Below are positions 35,752 through 46,996 of a stretch of 64,000 nucleotides of DNA, one piece after another. The first letter of the stretch is position 1. Every line of letters starts with the position of its first letter. A program made the translations under genes and the position numbers. Origin of the DNA: Micropterix aruncella (lineage: Eukaryota; Arthropoda; Insecta; Lepidoptera; Micropterigidae); assembly GCA_944548615.1 (NCBI GenBank), contig OX155952.1, positions 36,890,032 to 36,954,031 of the forward strand, given 5' to 3'. The notes under the pieces were generated by a model that worked only from the letters and a program-made list of their open reading frames with translations, was not told the origin of the DNA and searched no databases.

Positions 35752-36919
35752 AATAATGGAAAGCTCCTCATCGATTCCTGGCATAAAAGACAATTTAACA
35801 AATAAACGCTGTAGGTTCGAGCTACCGAGGAAAGATTGGTGCAAGTCAAATCGCGTGTGATCTGGTCATGACTGCTTTAACTATAGTATGCACCCATGGG
35901 TTTGGAAAACCTCGCCAGTATCTGATTATGGTGCTCCACTCAAACGTTACACCACATCACTAACGAATAGTCATAGTCATAGTTTATTAAATCCAGAAAT
36001 CATAGACTGTGGATTACTACGTCATTTTACGTTAGGGCAACCTGTTCCTAACTTCATTACATTTACATTTTTTTTACATAAAGGCAAGGTATCTACTATT
36101 CGTTTACTAACAAAAAAAACAGGATCAAATTAAAAAATATATTAATAGTAGTCGATAAAATATAAAAATAATAAATAATGGCTTATCGAGTAGTCTACTA
36201 TATAATTTAATCATAAATAATACTACTCAACACCAACAGTAATACTAAGTTAACAAATAAAACAATATAAATTTAATAAAAAAATACTCACACTCAATTT
36301 TCTTTTACCAATAGAAAGCCACGTTATTTGTGAGTGTCCTTTATTAATGGCTATAAAGAGTGGCTATATATTAATCCGAAAATGAAAATACTTTTTCGTG
36401 GTAGTCGGATTTCCAAAGTAAGTCGGAAAAAAACGGTCGAACGAAAACGTTTCTAACTAACGCTGCCTTAACGATGAGAGATATATGATTAAGTTCTAGG
36501 GAAAGGTGGTAGAGCTTGATAATGCCTACAAAAAAGTCAGCGACAGCATATGTCTAACTTTTATATTTAAGTCGCAAAAAGTAGTTTTTCAAATTAAAAA
36601 AATAATTTAAATCATTAGGTATGTTTATTGGTCGTATTATCAACAATTATGAATTATTATCAAAATAAGTAAATTTATCGTCTAAAGTGTTCAAAACAAA
36701 AGACTTTTCCCTTTTACTGCATATAATTTCACTTTTACTGCATAAATGGTTAAAGAGATAAGACACTCACAAGAAGACACTCACAAATAACGGTAATATA
36801 GTCAAATTGGCATGCAAATACATACATACATATGCAGTAAAAATATAACCCTTCTTTTGGCAGTCAGGAAATAGACCATAGCACTCAGTACTAACCAAAC
36901 CACACTCATAATCTCATCA
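35752..36919. other. AT-rich stretch, no gene recognised
   Basis: One 81-codon plus-strand frame (35888-36133) of unknown kind. The last few hundred bases may belong to the Helitron whose 3' end is at 36966, but the 5' limit was not found. Confidence 0.45.
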
Positions 36920-36966
36920 CAGGTAAAAAGTTTTACCGCCCAACGAAGTGGGTACGGGTCAGCTAG
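36920..36966 (+). mobile_element. Helitron 3' terminus (CTAG end)
   Basis: ACGGGTCAGCTAG ends at CTAG (36963-36966) followed by T, the expected Helitron end and target. About ten bases upstream an imperfect hairpin is seen (CCCA-ACGAAG-TGGG). The end GGGTCAGCTAG is shared with the Helitrons ending at 59653 and 55969. Nothing coding was recognised upstream, so this is a non-autonomous or truncated copy. Confidence 0.65.
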
Positions 36967-39104
36967 TTCCAAATAAATTTAAATAAATTCAAACTAGGAA
37001 GTAATTTGGGTATAGTTGAATGTTTAGCTTTATGTATCCTGATCAAGGGGTTTAACATAAATATTAAATCTATCTAGTTTCCCAACATAGAGCAGCTTCA
37101 TCGACGCTTGTTTATTAGACTAATTAGTTTACAGTTTGATTCATTTTCACGTTATGTCATGTGTCCCTGATAAATTGAATTAAAATATCGTAAAATAAAA
37201 TCATGTTATTATCGCAAAAATCGTGCGTCCTACGAGCAGCTTTATTGTCACTGCATTGAAGTTGACAAATGACCATTCGATTATATCAGCTACTTAAATA
37301 CAACAAAATTGTACTAAAGAATATTAGGAAAATATCAGATTCATATATATATAATCAATTATTAATGTGAAAAGATATGGAAGACATTATCATTAATCAG
37401 TCTTATTAATGGCATCAATAACATTATTGATATGTTCTGTGATAAAGTAGCACTTTGGTGCGATTACACGCGATTTATTTACTTTCTCCTATGTAGATGT
37501 ATTTTCCTATAAACTGGCCCTAGTTGACTTATTGTGAGGTAGATCATCAGGCCCGTCCTCCTCTTTTTTGGTTCGAGGTAGCTTATAAAACTCGCACTTA
37601 ACCCCTTCTATCTCGGGGTAAAAATTTCTGCCCGGGACAGTTTTACGCATGAAGTCGATGGCCTTGAGAAAAACGACCATAACTTTAAACTACTATACGG
37701 ATCCTAAAAAGAATAACTGTAAAATGATCGCATTGAAATTTGAAATAGTATAACATTACAACATTATCTCGTAAAACAATTAAGATAATAATGAATAAAT
37801 ATTACAAAGTTAGCACAGCGCGGAGCGCCCTAACCAATATTGATTAGATACCATTTTAGGCATTTGTGAGCGTCTAACCAAGAATGGTTAGCTCACATAG
37901 GAAGGGCAGAAAAATAATAACTATCACAAAATGCCGCGTTAAATATAATGACGGATGTGTAATGGTAACTAGGAAGTAAATTTTAGGCTAGAGTGAATTT
38001 TTGTGTCATTAGGAGTTTATGTTGCGAGAGGAGGTCATGCTGGGCCAGAGATCGCCGTCATTCGAATCAAGGGAGAAAGTGGTGATGTTCCAAATTTGAA
38101 AATGCGATCTCGCTCAAGCCCGCGAGTTACAGTTACAAGAAAGCGTGCGACATGGAATATCGGATAGATACCTCCTCGTTTGACGTGATCTCCCAGTACC
38201 TCGAGTCTGATTTAAAGAATATTTGAATTGTTTTTTGGTAGGCAATTTCACACATTATTTCCAATATGAACCAATTTGAATATAGCGGAAATAGAAACAA
38301 AGAAAAATCATATCGCATTATCAAAATACTCTATATGTATACTGCAAATATTACGAATAGTTCAAAGTTTTTAAATTAAAAGGTGCAATATTTACCACTC
38401 ATATTTCTTGGACTTTTAGTGATCTGGTATATTCTGGCAGATTTGGCTGGTGATCTGATAGCGTGGCTTTATACATCTATCATCTATATAGCGCATAGAT
38501 CATACATCATCTATATAGCTCATCTGACGAGTAGTTCCAGGGCTTTCGATAGTTATATTTAAATATGTTTTTTAATAATTATTGGCAATCCTCTTTACGA
38601 AATACAGTATTATTTGAACATTCGATCCTGTAATCCTGGTGTTGCAGAGAAAATTCTTGCCTAAACTCTCTGCTGGTTTGATTTCAGGTTTCAAGCAGAG
38701 ATTTTGTCATGGAACTCGAAGTGCCGACACCTCAGTCCTGGTGCTGCAATTGCACGGGCTGCTTAGACCGTGAAAATTGTAGTCTAAAATTGTCTAATTG
38801 TATTGTGGATCTGAATTAGAGACTTCTCATATGATCTAATATGAATTACAAGCTTCTAATATGAATTCCTAGGCAAAAGACAGTTTAACTCTAAAAGTTT
38901 CTTTAAACAATTATTTTCTTTGTCTTAAACACTTTTAAACAGTCTGTGATTTGTGTAGGTCTCTCCCTTTAGACACGGTTATGGATAAGACCAAGCGGGT
39001 GCTCGGAAGCTTCCTCTTCATTAGAAGTACAAGTACTAGTACTACTAGTACTAACGCTTTTTCACAGTTTGCCCCAACTAAGCAAATGAAAGCCAATGCA
39101 TAAT
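36967..39104. other. AT-rich stretch, no gene recognised
   Basis: Only short frames, plus short local duplications (for example ATCATCTATATAGC near 38475-38520). Nothing else supported. Confidence 0.5.
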
Positions 39105-39200
39105 CATTGATTATATAGCAAATTAAATTGTACAGCGACGTACTACGATTTGTAAACCAGTATTTATTACGAAATGCAATGTGTAGATAGCGCACTTCAA
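39105..39200 (+). repeat. Dispersed ~95-bp repeat, copy 1
   Basis: CATTGATTATATAGC, then GTACTACGATTTG and CAATGTGTAGATAG recur in the same order at 50041-50135 (copy 2) with scattered differences. Class unknown. Confidence 0.65.
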
Positions 39201-39592
39201 TGTTAGGAACTATACAATAATTTACCATTGTTTTTGTATCAATCAATTTTAAATGAAAAGAACGTTACTCACAATTTTTAAGTCGAAATTATATATTTAA
39301 AAAAATGCATTTAAAATTAATTTATAAAAATATTGTTTGATAGAAAATTTAATTTATTTATTAATTAATTCAACAATTCTTTTACAGTGCATACGTATCA
39401 CTAATAATCATATCAATAAAAAAAATATATAATTAAAATTAAAATTAAAATTGAACACGGCCGATATGAGCATTAGCATTTAAGTACTGCTGCTGCCCAA
39501 CTGAGTGCCAGGACTTGTTCCAGGGCAGCTAGCTCTCTTGTTTTTAGATCACATCTATTCGGCAATTTGAATAAAAAATAACTGGTCTACAG

Positions 39593-39822
39593 AAACTTCC
39601 ATCACACCAAGGTTAAATAGAACTGCTGCTAGGAACGTAGTTCACATTATTCCCGGATCAAAACAAGATGAAAGAAAATAAAATTGTCATAAAGGTTAAA
39701 TAGACTAGATAAACTAAATAAACTTCCATCACACCAAGGTTAAATAGAACTGCTGCTAGGAACGTAGTTCACATTATTCCCGGATCAAAACAAGATGAAA
39801 GAAAATAAAAATGTCATAAAAT
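39593..39822 (+). repeat. Nearly perfect 104-bp direct repeat, period 127 bp
   Basis: AAACTTCCATCACACCAAGG through GATGAAAGAAAATAAAA.TGTCATAAA occurs at 39593-39696 and 39720-39822 with one visible difference, separated by 23 bp. The high identity suggests a recent local duplication. Confidence 0.9.
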
Positions 39823-39944
39823 ATCCTAAATTCTGAAGAACCAGGTATAAAAAATGAAATCGAAGTATGTGCAGCTATTGCCTTGCCAAATAGCTGCACT
39901 AGCTGCCAAATTACTGTGCTAAATAAAATTAAAAAGTATTGCCT

Positions 39945-40362
39945 GGAACATCGATCTCCAAGTTGCTATTCCTGTGACAAAAAAGAAATCTCTGAATTTG
40001 ATTTAGTCTGTAGTAGAAAATATGATGATTAGTATAGTTTTTATTGATGCACATTATAGTTCCTATATTAGGCTATCATTGTGATATCAAAAGGATGTAA
40101 AAGACTTACTACATTATAAAAATAATTTAATGGTTGAATTACAAAAAAAAGTAAAGTGTGATGTTAGATTTAGGGCTGATTCTGAGACTGAATTGGAGGT
40201 TTTATGATAATTTTGTGTTATTATTTAGAAGAGGTACAGGCTTGCCTGTTATTTCCGTATACGTTTTTAAAGTAATAATAAAATATTAGTAGATTATTTT
40301 TGTTTTATTCCAAAAACTAGCCTGCCACGTGATCATAGTAGTAAGTGGTAATAAGTTTATAT
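39945..40362 (+). repeat. Dispersed ~400-bp repeat, copy 1 (inverted mate at 43562-43957)
   Basis: From ATCGATCTCCAAGTTGCTAT through CCAAAAACTAGCCTGCCACG to AGTGGTAATAAGTTTAT, this segment matches the reverse complement of 43562-43957 with many small changes and one 24-base insertion (GAAGAGGTACAGGCTTGCCT region, about 40228-40252). It has no coding frame. The mate ends exactly where a PLE is inserted. Confidence 0.85.
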
Positions 40363-40489
40363 AAGTAACCTAGGGTTAAAAAACGAATTCTTTGAAAACG
40401 GTTTAAATCGAGACACACACACCACTACAGAAACACAGAAAACACAGACACATGAAACACAGAAACCGAGCAGATCACGAGCATGCCTA

Positions 40490-41202
40490 ACCATACGTCA
40501 AGGGTGTGACAAATCGAATAAGTAAGATGCTAAACAAATTCGACATAAAGACGACCAAACCGACCCAAAACGTAGCTCAATCTCTGAGGCCTATGAAGGC
40601 CTCTGAGGCCTAATACCACCTCGAGTGTATAAAACCTGGGGTGCAGCAGATATACCTTCGTTGGACAAACGAAACGGCCCATAGCCACTCGACTGATGGA
40701 ACATATCAAAGCTGTTAAAAACGTTCAGCGAGAAAAATCGGCGATCTGCACACATATTGAATATCGGAACTAACCACTGGGTGCAGTTTCAAAATCCCAC
40801 TGTGCTATCCAAAGAAATATTTAATTTTCCCCGCATGATTCGGGAAGCCATTAAAATTAGAAGAATCTCGAATTTAGATAGAGATTAAATTCCCTACTAC
40901 GTGGAGCCCTCTTTTTGAAATGTTCACAATGCCTATCGCCGAACGCAGGGACGTAAGACAGGTTAGAGTGAGTGTTGTGTGCACGGCGGATTTTTAAAAT
41001 TCACGCGCGTCGAAACCGCCGCCCACCACCAATAATTATAATCTGGGAAGTGGCAGCGTTTGCCGCATATCCGACGAACAACGGATTGAGAGTGCTTCAG
41101 TCTACCTTGGCCAACGGGTCGGGTGCTACAAAAGTCACGCAGTAAATTCGTTTTCAAACGTATTTATAATGTGTAACAACAGCGATAGTCTTCGATTTCA
41201 TT
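40490..41202 (+). pseudogene. PLE 3' half: linker, GIY-YIG endonuclease and terminus, decayed
   Basis: The plus strand reads LNKFDIKTTKPTQ and SLRPMKASEA (the linker before the endonuclease), then in another frame IYLRWTNETA. At the DNA level it closely follows 54390-54990: TTGGACAAACGAAACGGCCC, GCTGTTAAAAACGTTCAGCG, CCAAAGAAATATTTAATTTT. Stops and frameshifts interrupt every frame. The 3' end carries the family terminus (GGTCGGGTGCTACAAAAGTC..., then GCGATAGTCTTCGATTTC at 41185-41202). It reaches further upstream than the other copies in the window, but reverse transcriptase motifs were not found. Confidence 0.85.
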
Positions 41203-41595
41203 TTGCGTTGGAGTTGTCTAAACAAGTTGCTTTCTGGCGGGGCAACGTGTGGATGTCTCTACGGAATAAAATGTTTTAAAAGAAATAAAGAAAGCTGTTT
41301 GACGCGAAATCCCTGAAAAGATATGCCGCTTTTCCATAACACTGACAAGATGTCACCGAACCGTATTCTCCCCAGACAGTCAAGTCCCCTCTGAACATTT
41401 ATTATCGCTTTGACGTGGGTTTACCGCCAAATATGTTGCGAATATGCTACAGTTGCTGGATATTTTTGTAACCTATAGATATAAAAAGCTCCCACACTAT
41501 TTCATAATCATTGGACATTTATCCGCAAGAAGTACATGTACCTATATGGAACCTATATTTTTCATTTATTTTTATTGGCGTGCTATACATCTAAA
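41203..41595. other. No gene recognised
   Basis: No feature supported between the PLE end and the fold-back element. Confidence 0.45.
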
Positions 41596-41914
41596 GGGCT
41601 CTCTAGACGATCAAGCATGCTTGTCAAGCATCGCGTCGCGGGCTGGGAGGGGATCATAAACTGCTGGATATATGCAAATATATTTTTTAATATTTACCAA
41701 AAATGTCTAATTTTGTAGTTGTATACTAGGGAGTCAGGTTGATGAGTCGTAATTGATTGATGAATGACGTGATTCTTTGCTATAAACTACAAAATTAGGC
41801 ATTTTTGGTAAATATTAAAAATATATATATATTTGCATATTTCCTGTGGTCTACGACCCCTTCCCAGCCCACGACGCGATGCTTGACAACCATGCTTGAT
41901 CGTCTAGAGAGCCC
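41596..41914. mobile_element. 319-bp fold-back element with ~125-bp inverted arms
   Basis: 41596-41720 (GGGCTCTCTAGACGATCAAG.., ending CTAATTTTGTAGTT) is inverted at 41785-41914 with roughly ten substitutions and a small AT indel. The loop is 64 bp. The long arms and absence of a coding frame fit a fold-back MITE. No target duplication was clear. If transcribed it would give a long hairpin RNA. Confidence 0.85.
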
Positions 41915-43405
41915 CTCACAAGAAAGAAATTATTTATAAAGATAAAAAGCACTACTGCCGTTTCGTAAATTAAACTATTGTATTTATAATTCTTTTGTCA
42001 CGTTTTTTTATGAAATATGTGTGGCTTGTCTAATTATCCATAAATGTATATTTCCGGAACGTACTAAATCAGACCTTTTATTTGACACTAAACACGATAT
42101 ATTTAGGTAAATTTATTGACATTTGGATATTTAGACAAGTATAATTTTTTGACAATTGGACAGTTTAGATAACCTATGACACTCGAAATGACGTAACGAT
42201 TCTAACAATATCACATACTTCTAAATCGGTTGAAGCGTTTAGAAATGGAAAAAAACAGGGTTTCATCATTAATACATACCGGTTTTTTTCCGAGTAGGTA
42301 CAAATGCGTAGTTTTATAATTTTCCAAAATGTTGGATTGGAATAAATTAGGAAGAAACAAAAATGGTTATTTAAAAATCGGTAATATTTTTTTGATTGTA
42401 GGTAATATTTAAAACTTCGTGATGTGTGTCAACACGCACCGCGTAACATGGGGATTTATATAAAAGACGCTGCTTACTCCTTATTTGAGGGCAAGAGGTC
42501 GTGGCACGTACTCTTTGTCACTCGGGAGGACAAAACGATTCTAACAATAGGACACACTTCTAAATCGGTCGAAGCGTTTAGAAGTTATGGTGGACTAAAG
42601 AAACGAAAAACATACATAGATGAATTATGAACACATAACACTCCTTTGGGCAGTCGTTTAAAAAAGGATATTCGTACTCAAAATAACGCCAAAACCAAAC
42701 GTCTTAAGTGGTTAATCTGAAGAGCTACTCCTTCAGTTGAAAGGGTTATTAAGTTGAGGGTATTTTGTGTATCCATTTTTAACACCGGCTTGCGATCACA
42801 TCTGGCGTAAAACTTCGAATACATACATTGATTTGACATTAAAAGAGTTTTATGACTGTAAGTAAGGTATTTTTTTTTGTTATATGTATATTTTTGTATA
42901 CATAATATGCCAGGAAAAAATCCAAACTCCTTTAAAAGAATGCTTTTATTAATTATTCAAGAAAACAGCATTCTCAATTAATTAATATCTAGCTAAAAGT
43001 ATACAAAAACGCCCAACAAAATAATTAAGCTACTCGACGAAAATTATACGAAGTTTCTGAATGCCATAAAAGTTATTTACAATGGCTGTTACAGTGCTCC
43101 ATGGTAACCTAAGATGCTCCTAAACAAATTTATCTTTAAAGCCGTGTCCGCATGCCGGGGAAGGAGACTTTTAGTTTTGCGACGTTCTTCTAGAGTTTTC
43201 GCTGACGGATGGTGAAAGTTTCGGTCCTCTGCTTAACGAAGCGATTTCTTTCAGCGCTGTGCTGCAGGGTTAGATATGCGTTTGTTTTTATTTGTGGATT
43301 TAGGTAATCATTCCTATAAATAGGTGGTTCCTGGTAAATTTTCGTTGTGGCTATGATTCATAATACAGAAAGTATAATATTCCATTTTTTTATAACGGAA
43401 GAATA
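41915..43405. other. AT-rich stretch with a diverged ~70-bp direct repeat
   Basis: CACTCGAAATGACGTAACGA through TCGGTTGAAGCGTTTAGAA (about 42180-42245) recurs at about 42519-42585 (CACTCGGGAGGACAAAACGA through TCGGTCGAAGCGTTTAGAA). The second copy lies in a 68-codon frame (42424-42630) that I do not recognise. Nothing else is supported. Confidence 0.55.
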
Positions 43406-43573
43406 AACTTATTACCATTATAAATAGGATAGAAAACGAATTTACCGCGTGAAATTTGTAGCACCCGACGTTTCGGTGACATTGCAGCCGCCGTTGTCTA
43501 GGGTAGACTGTTTTCTATCCTATTTATAATGTCAAACAACCGCGATAGTCTTCGATTTTATAACTTATTACCA
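43406..43573. mobile_element. 144-bp fold-back PLE with perfect 12-bp target duplication
   Basis: The element 43418-43561 is flanked by exact AACTTATTACCA copies (43406-43417 and 43562-43573). It starts TTATAAATAGGATAG; its left about 90 bp are the PLE terminus in minus orientation (GTAGCACCCGACGTTTCGGT), joined at about 43511 to TTTTCTATCCTATTTATAAT, then TCAAACAACCGCGATAGTC in plus orientation. The plus arm alone carries the extra about 33-bp tail. It is inserted at the edge of the dispersed repeat whose mate is 39945-40362. Confidence 0.88.
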
Positions 43574-43957
43574 CTTACTACTAATGATCGCGTGGCAGGC
43601 TAGTTTTTGGAATAAAACAAAAATAATCTACTAATAGTTTATTACTACTTTATAAACTTATACGGAAATTCTAAATAATAACTCAAAATTATCATAAAAC
43701 CTCTAATTCAGTCTCAGAATCAGCCCTAAATCTAACATCAGACTTTACTTTTTTTTTGTAATTCAACCTTTACATTATTTTTATAATATAGTGAGTCTTT
43801 TAAATCCTTTTGGTATAAAAATAATAGCCTAATATAGGAACTATAATGTGCACCAATAAAAACTATATTAATCATCATATTTTATACTACAGACTAAATC
43901 AAATCCAGAGATTTCTTTTTTGTCACAGGAATAGCAATTTGGATATCGATGTTCAAG
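43562..43957 (-). repeat. Dispersed ~400-bp repeat, copy 2
   Basis: Reverse complement of 39945-40362 (GCGTGGCAGGCTAGTTTTTG, CAGAATCAGCCCTAAATCTA, TTTTTTGTCACAGGAATAGC). It lies between a fold-back PLE on its left and the hAT element on its right. Confidence 0.85.
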
Positions 43958-43962
43958 TTAGC

Positions 43963-43970
43963 AATTTGGA
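43963..43970. repeat. hAT target-site duplication, left copy
   Basis: AATTTGGA, repeated exactly at 46989-46996. Eight bases is the length made by hAT transposases. Confidence 0.9.
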
Positions 43971-46900
43971 CAGTGGCGGTCTCTTCATATAAGCCGAAAA
44001 GCCGGGCTTGCCTATTCTTCGTAATTAACAATTAAATAAATTAATAACACAATTCGTAAAAAAAAACAATTAAATAAATTAATTTGCTATCTAACGAGTG
44101 CTATCTAGCGGACGGAGCTCGCTCCACGCGACGAAATTCGTTATGGCCGCGCGTCGATAAAGCAGCGTGCGATTGCAGCTGTGTACCGACGTGTCCTCTC
44201 GCTCGCTCGCACATGTGGGCTTTCAATGTGGCTTTCAAAATCAGTGTACCTCTCGCTCTAACCAGTGGCAAATTACGCAAAACAATTATAAGTATATAGA
44301 GGATTTTACTATGGAAACCAAAGCCGTGCTTGCCCATGAAGGTGACAGCGAACGTGTCAAATGTCGCAATGTGAGACGATGAGCGCGAACTTCACTTGAC
44401 TGTAGTTAGTGTAGGTTTGTGCGACTGACATCACGGTATTTTTTATTGTGGAATTTCAATTCATTTGTGGTTTTTAGTGCCTGATAAACAATGGAGGAAA
44501 TTGTCCCTTGTGGTGAGTTATGTGTACGACTTTTAATCGGCGAAGACAAAGTAAAATCTTTGAGTTTTGAGCAAAAGAAGTTACTAATTTCTGGACCTAA
44601 ACCTACACCCGATTTGTGTATTTCTCAGACAAGTAAATCGCATAAAAGACAATTTAATAGATCAGTGTACAAAACTCACTGGGTAGTTGGATGCTCACAT
44701 GTCAATAAATTGTTTTGTTACTGTTGTATTTTTTTTTCAAACGACTTAAATGTTTGGAATTCGTCCGGTTATGATGATCTAAATAATTTAGCCGGCGCGA
44801 TAAAAAGACACATGAATTCGCAAAAACACATGAATGCGGTTATTTCGTTTAGTAATTTTGGTAAACAACGAATTGAGACATCTTTATCTCGGCAGTTAAA
44901 TGATGAAATTTTGAAGCACAATATTCGCGTTGATCAAAATCGTAGTGTTTTTCAGAGATTAGTGGATATTGTTTGTCATTTAGCTCAACAAGAACTTCCA
45001 TTCAGAGGTCACGATGAGTCCAAAACTTCGTTGAATAAGGGAAATTTTTTAGAACTCGTATCACTTCTTTCGAAATACGATATCGTTTTAGAAAAACACA
45101 TGCAGCTTCAACAGTCTGATAAGCGAGGACCGAGTTATTTGTCTAATAAAATTCAAAATGATATTATTCATTCCGTAGCGGTTGTTATGAAAACTCGCAT
45201 TGAATTTGAAATCAAAACAACAAAATTTGTTTCAATTATTATTGACGAAACTCCCGATATCAGTCACAAAGAACAATTATGCCTGATTCTTCGATATTAT
45301 TTTGGAAACGACATTCATGACCGTTTTTTGGGGTTCGTTAATGTATCTGAAAGTCGTATAGCAGACACACTGTGTAATATTATTTTAGAATTGCTAAATA
45401 AACAGGAGTGTACCGCAAAATTAGTAGCACAGAGCTATGATGGCGCTAGTGTTATGTCGGGTGTTAGAAACGGAGTGCAATCAAAAATAAAAGATGTTTG
45501 TCCACAAGCAATTTACATTTGGTGCAATGCACACATTTTAGCCCTGGTGTTGTCTAAATCATGCAACAGAATTGGAGAAATCAGTTCGTTTTTTTCAACA
45601 CTACAGTCTTTGTGTAATTTTTTTAGCCACAGTACAAAACGATCTGCCTTTTACGATACTCATTGTAGCAAAAAATTACCTCTTGCCCCCGCTACGCGTT
45701 GGGCGTATATCTCGCGAACTGTAAACACAGTTTTTGTGCAAAAAAATAATCTTATTACATTGTTTTCTGACATATGTGACAACCCTCAGGACTGGGACGG
45801 GGATACGGTTTTAGCAGCGGAGAATTTTGAAAACTCGTTGCGATCATTCCATTTAAATTTTTTTCTCCTTGTTTTCCACCGAATTTTTGAAAAAACTGAT
45901 AGCTTGTACAATATCCTTCAAAAATCACAAGTCGATGTAGGTTATTGTAGCAATAAAATAAAGGAATTTCAGACTTGGTTACGTGTTGAATTTCAATCAG
46001 AATTTGATCTCCTTTATGAAAACATTCTGCAAAATAACTCAGCTCCTCGTTTGAGACGTAACGTACGCTGTGCTTATACTGAATATAAGCGACTTTTTGT
46101 CCAGGTAATTGACAACATATTCTGCGAGATTGAGGATCGATATTCGGAAATTTTCAAATTGAAATTTTTCCAACTCTTCAACAACAAACTATACGAGAAA
46201 TACCGTTTAGATTTTCCTACAGAGGCATTAGATTCATTATTTGATATTTATGCAAACCATTTTGACAAACAAGTTTTAAAGAACCAATTGATTTGTTTGT
46301 ACTCCTCTCCTGAATTGAAAGATTGCAATGTTTTTGAACTAATTGTTTTCATTAGTCAGAATAGCCTCGAAGACGCCTTTCCCCAATTGTTGAAGTTAGC
46401 GTATCTTGTCGTAACTATTCCTGCTACAAGTGCTTCCGCGGAACGTGCATTCTCATCTCTTAAACGTATTCATACTTACCTAAGAAATACACAGGGTCAG
46501 GAACGTCTATCTGAGTTATCAATGGTTGCTATTGAAAAACAGTTGTTAATAGAATTAAAGCGTTCGCCATCATTTTACTCAGACGTAATAAACTCATTTT
46601 TGAAAAAAGATAGACGCTTCGATTTAGAATATAAATAAGCTAGTTAAAGCTATGTACCTAGCACCTAATTACTTTTTGTTCCCTTTTTTTATAAAAAAGT
46701 CTTACAGCTCATACAAGCAAGGGTCAACTTCTTAACTCGATGTCACTCGCTCAAGCAAATAAAACGGTTTTTCTTAAAGCCACCGGAGGTATTCGACTGC
46801 TGATAAGTGTATGTTAAATTCTGTCTAGCAGTAGTATGCATTCAGTGTGCTTTATTGAATCTACGACACAAGCAGTAAATTTCAAATTGAAGATTGAAGA

Positions 46901-46988
46901 GGAAAGAGGTACTACTTTATGTTACTATAAAAAAACACAAAAAGGTATGTCGGGCTTGCCCCATTCACCAACCCCGGGCACGCCACTG
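43971..46988 (+). mobile_element. Complete hAT transposon (3018 bp)
   Basis: The element begins CAGTGGCG and ends CGCCACTG, an 8-bp terminal inverted repeat, and is flanked by exact 8-bp AATTTGGA duplications. One uninterrupted transposase gene fills the centre (44491-46638), leaving about 520 bp of 5' and 350 bp of 3' non-coding sequence. The word GGGCTTGCC lies near both ends (about 44004 and 46950) in the same orientation. Intact ends, an intact gene and an identical target duplication together indicate a young, possibly mobilisable copy. Confidence 0.93.
44491..46638 (+). CDS. hAT-family transposase, ZMYM1-like (TTF zinc finger, DUF4371, dimerisation domain)
   Basis: 715 codons without interruption, starting at ATG 44491 (MEEIVPCGEL). 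The product should cut and rejoin hAT ends in the nucleus. Domains in order: a TTF-type zinc-binding region at about 58-125 (VVGCSH with C68/H70, FCYCC with C76-C79, then H107 and H113); a DUF4371/RNase H-like core at about 140-410 with IIIDETPD (D252) and SYDGASVMSG (D317) as likely first and second catalytic aspartates, the WCNAH motif (C345, H348) and RW near 403; a helical insertion; and the C-terminal hAT dimerisation region at about 610-690 (LAYLVVTIPATSASAERAF), where E651 is the probable third catalytic acid. Length and order fit zinc finger MYM-type 1-like transposases of animals. It is the only full-length, unbroken protein gene in the window. The superfamily is secure; activity is not shown. 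Confidence 0.95.
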   Translation: MEEIVPCGELCVRLLIGEDKVKSLSFEQKKLLISGPKPTPDLCISQTSKSHKRQFNRSVYKTHWVVGCSHVNKLFCYCCIFFSNDLNVWNSSGYDDLNNLAGAIKRHMNSQKHMNAVISFSNFGKQRIETSLSRQLNDEILKHNIRVDQNRSVFQRLVDIVCHLAQQELPFRGHDESKTSLNKGNFLELVSLLSKYDIVLEKHMQLQQSDKRGPSYLSNKIQNDIIHSVAVVMKTRIEFEIKTTKFVSIIIDETPDISHKEQLCLILRYYFGNDIHDRFLGFVNVSESRIADTLCNIILELLNKQECTAKLVAQSYDGASVMSGVRNGVQSKIKDVCPQAIYIWCNAHILALVLSKSCNRIGEISSFFSTLQSLCNFFSHSTKRSAFYDTHCSKKLPLAPATRWAYISRTVNTVFVQKNNLITLFSDICDNPQDWDGDTVLAAENFENSLRSFHLNFFLLVFHRIFEKTDSLYNILQKSQVDVGYCSNKIKEFQTWLRVEFQSEFDLLYENILQNNSAPRLRRNVRCAYTEYKRLFVQVIDNIFCEIEDRYSEIFKLKFFQLFNNKLYEKYRLDFPTEALDSLFDIYANHFDKQVLKNQLICLYSSPELKDCNVFELIVFISQNSLEDAFPQLLKLAYLVVTIPATSASAERAFSSLKRIHTYLRNTQGQERLSELSMVAIEKQLLIELKRSPSFYSDVINSFLKKDRRFDLEYK

Positions 46989-46996
46989 AATTTGGA
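46989..46996. repeat. hAT target-site duplication, right copy
   Basis: Exact AATTTGGA copy of 43963-43970. Confidence 0.9.
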
